NCBI GenBank assembly: GCA_963575745.1
Contig: CAUYUJ010020261.1
Location: 1 to 64,000, forward strand
DNA: 64,000 nt
Direction of reading: 5' to 3'
From: Prorocentrum cordatum
Lineage: Eukaryota; Sar; Dinophyceae; Prorocentrales; Prorocentraceae
This document shows, piece after piece, positions 63,225-64,000 of the stretch. Position 1 is the first letter of the stretch. Each line of letters begins with the position of its first letter. The position numbers and the translations under genes are program-made. Under the pieces are notes generated by a model. The model was not told the DNA's origin. It did not search any database and saw only the letters and a program-made list of their open reading frames with translations.

Positions 63225-63330
63225 GGGTGTACAGGTGGCCTTAGGATGATCCAAAATCTTCGAAACATCGTCCCCAGACTATTTTTGTTGATTTTTGTTG
63301 AGCATTCCTCCTGTAGGCCAGGGCATACAG
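63225..63330 (+). mobile_element. Relative of the 62.9-kb element with altered ends
   Basis: 63243-63319 repeats the interior of 62906-63052 (AGGATGATCCAAAATCTTCG, GAGCATTCCTCCTGTAG). The GTCGGGC termini are replaced by GTACAGGTGGCC on the left and GGCCAGGGCATACAGG repeats on the right. Confidence 0.65.
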
Positions 63331-63503
63331 GTGGCCAGGGCATACAGGTGGCCTTCCGCAAGGCCGGGGGCGCCGCACGCGCTCGGCGGCTCCCTGGGGG
63401 CGAGCGCACGGCGACCTCGCCCCCCACCGCAGATCGCTCCCGCAGGCGAGCGACCGCAGCAGGAACTCGACCGCGATTGCGGCGGCGGCGAAGCTAGGTC
63501 GGG

Positions 63504-63660
63504 CGAAGAGAACTATGCACATGGACCGATCCTGACAACGCCCATCCTTGACCCAGGATCGGTGCATATACCTTCCTGGCCAAGGCAAGAGGGCGTATGC
63601 ACCGATCCTGGGCTCAGGATGGTCCTGGCAAGAATCGGTGTATGTGCATAGTTCTCTTTC
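63504..63660. repeat. 157-bp hairpin
   Basis: Arms 63506-63577 and 63592-63656 pair (AGAGAACTATGCACAT, CGATCCTG, CCAGGATCGGTGCATA with their complements), leaving a loop of about 15 bases. Each arm also contains ACCGATCCTG twice in opposite orientation. Confidence 0.9.
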
Positions 63661-63671
63661 CTCTACTAGGG

Positions 63672-63866
63672 GAACAAGAAGTGGCATAAACATAGAACAT
63701 CGGAGGTCCGCGCGGATTTCCTCGGATCGGCGCTGGCCCTCCCCCCGGCGGAGCCTCCTGCGCCGCCCCTGGCGCGCTCCGCGCGCCAGGGAGGGGGGGT
63801 CCAGCGCCGATCCGAGAAATCCGCGCGGACCTCAACGGTTTCCTATGTTTATGCCACTTTTTGTTC
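63672..63866. mobile_element. 195-bp foldback element
   Basis: Arms of about 75 bp (GAACAAGAAGTGGCATAAAC, ATAGAA, GTCCGCGCGGATTTC, TCGGATCGGCGCTGG and their complements) enclose a GC-rich loop (63743-63788). It has no coding capacity. It abuts the 157-bp hairpin, separated by 11 bases. Confidence 0.9.
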
Positions 63867-64000
63867 GCCTAAAAGAGGGGGGTGATGACCAGGGGGGGTG
63901 ATCATGGCGTGGGCCATGACATCTCCTCGTATTCTTTCATGGCGCCTCGTCTTCTTTCACTGCGTGTCCCTGGCCCCCCCACAGGGCCGCGCACATGCCG
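63867..64000 (+). repeat. Dispersed repeat, copy 2 (runs off window)
   Basis: Partner of 39917-40060; the right end is cut by the window edge. Confidence 0.75.

Overview
The window looks like nuclear DNA of a dinoflagellate, most like a Prorocentrum-type core dinoflagellate; the genus is a guess. The grounds are: (1) three degenerate copies of the conserved dinoflagellate spliced leader (CCGTAGCCATTT..GGCTCA) lie in genomic DNA at 6761, 11532 and 43241, the usual trace of mRNAs copied back into the genome; (2) the convincing genes are all on the + strand, some only 160 bp apart; (3) many introns need GC (perhaps GA) donors; (4) simple and low-complexity repeats are very abundant; (5) short inverted-repeat elements sit in coding DNA, some of them carrying splice sites. 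No rRNA, tRNA, CRISPR array or bacterial operon was seen. Exon models were read by eye from frame and phase, so single junctions may be wrong.

Layout. 1-6.7 kb is repeats: a pentanucleotide tract, a 150-bp G/C-palindromic array, and GAT and GAG tracts, with one possible small gene and a minus-strand repeat-protein relic. 6.76-7.56 kb is an intronless gene encoding an 8-residue repeat protein, directly behind a spliced-leader relic. 9.2-25.05 kb is the genic core: six + strand multi-exon genes or gene pieces in tandem. One of them (20.4-23.8 kb) resembles a tnp2/DUF4218-type transposase; the others are unrecognised, often Lys/Ala-rich proteins. 26-38 kb is mostly repeats: a second copy of the 150-bp array, a 1.57-kb foldback element, a 163-bp intron-like element, a non-LTR retroelement relic, a 1-kb TCC/GGA inverted tract and several minisatellites.

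38.58-50.6 kb appears to be one gene: two exons of a CKS-type cyclin-dependent-kinase regulatory subunit join in phase across about 11.9 kb. That intron holds GAT/GGA tracts, a spliced-leader-tagged reading frame, minisatellites and several short mobile elements. 50.6-64 kb is repeat-dominated: terminal-inverted-repeat elements with clear target duplications, a frameshifted 3' end of a restriction-like-endonuclease non-LTR retrotransposon (56.97-57.69 kb), and a run of long hairpins ending at 63.87 kb.

The genes do not form a pathway. The window mainly records genome dynamics: mRNA retroposition, spread of short elements that can become introns, and repeat expansion.
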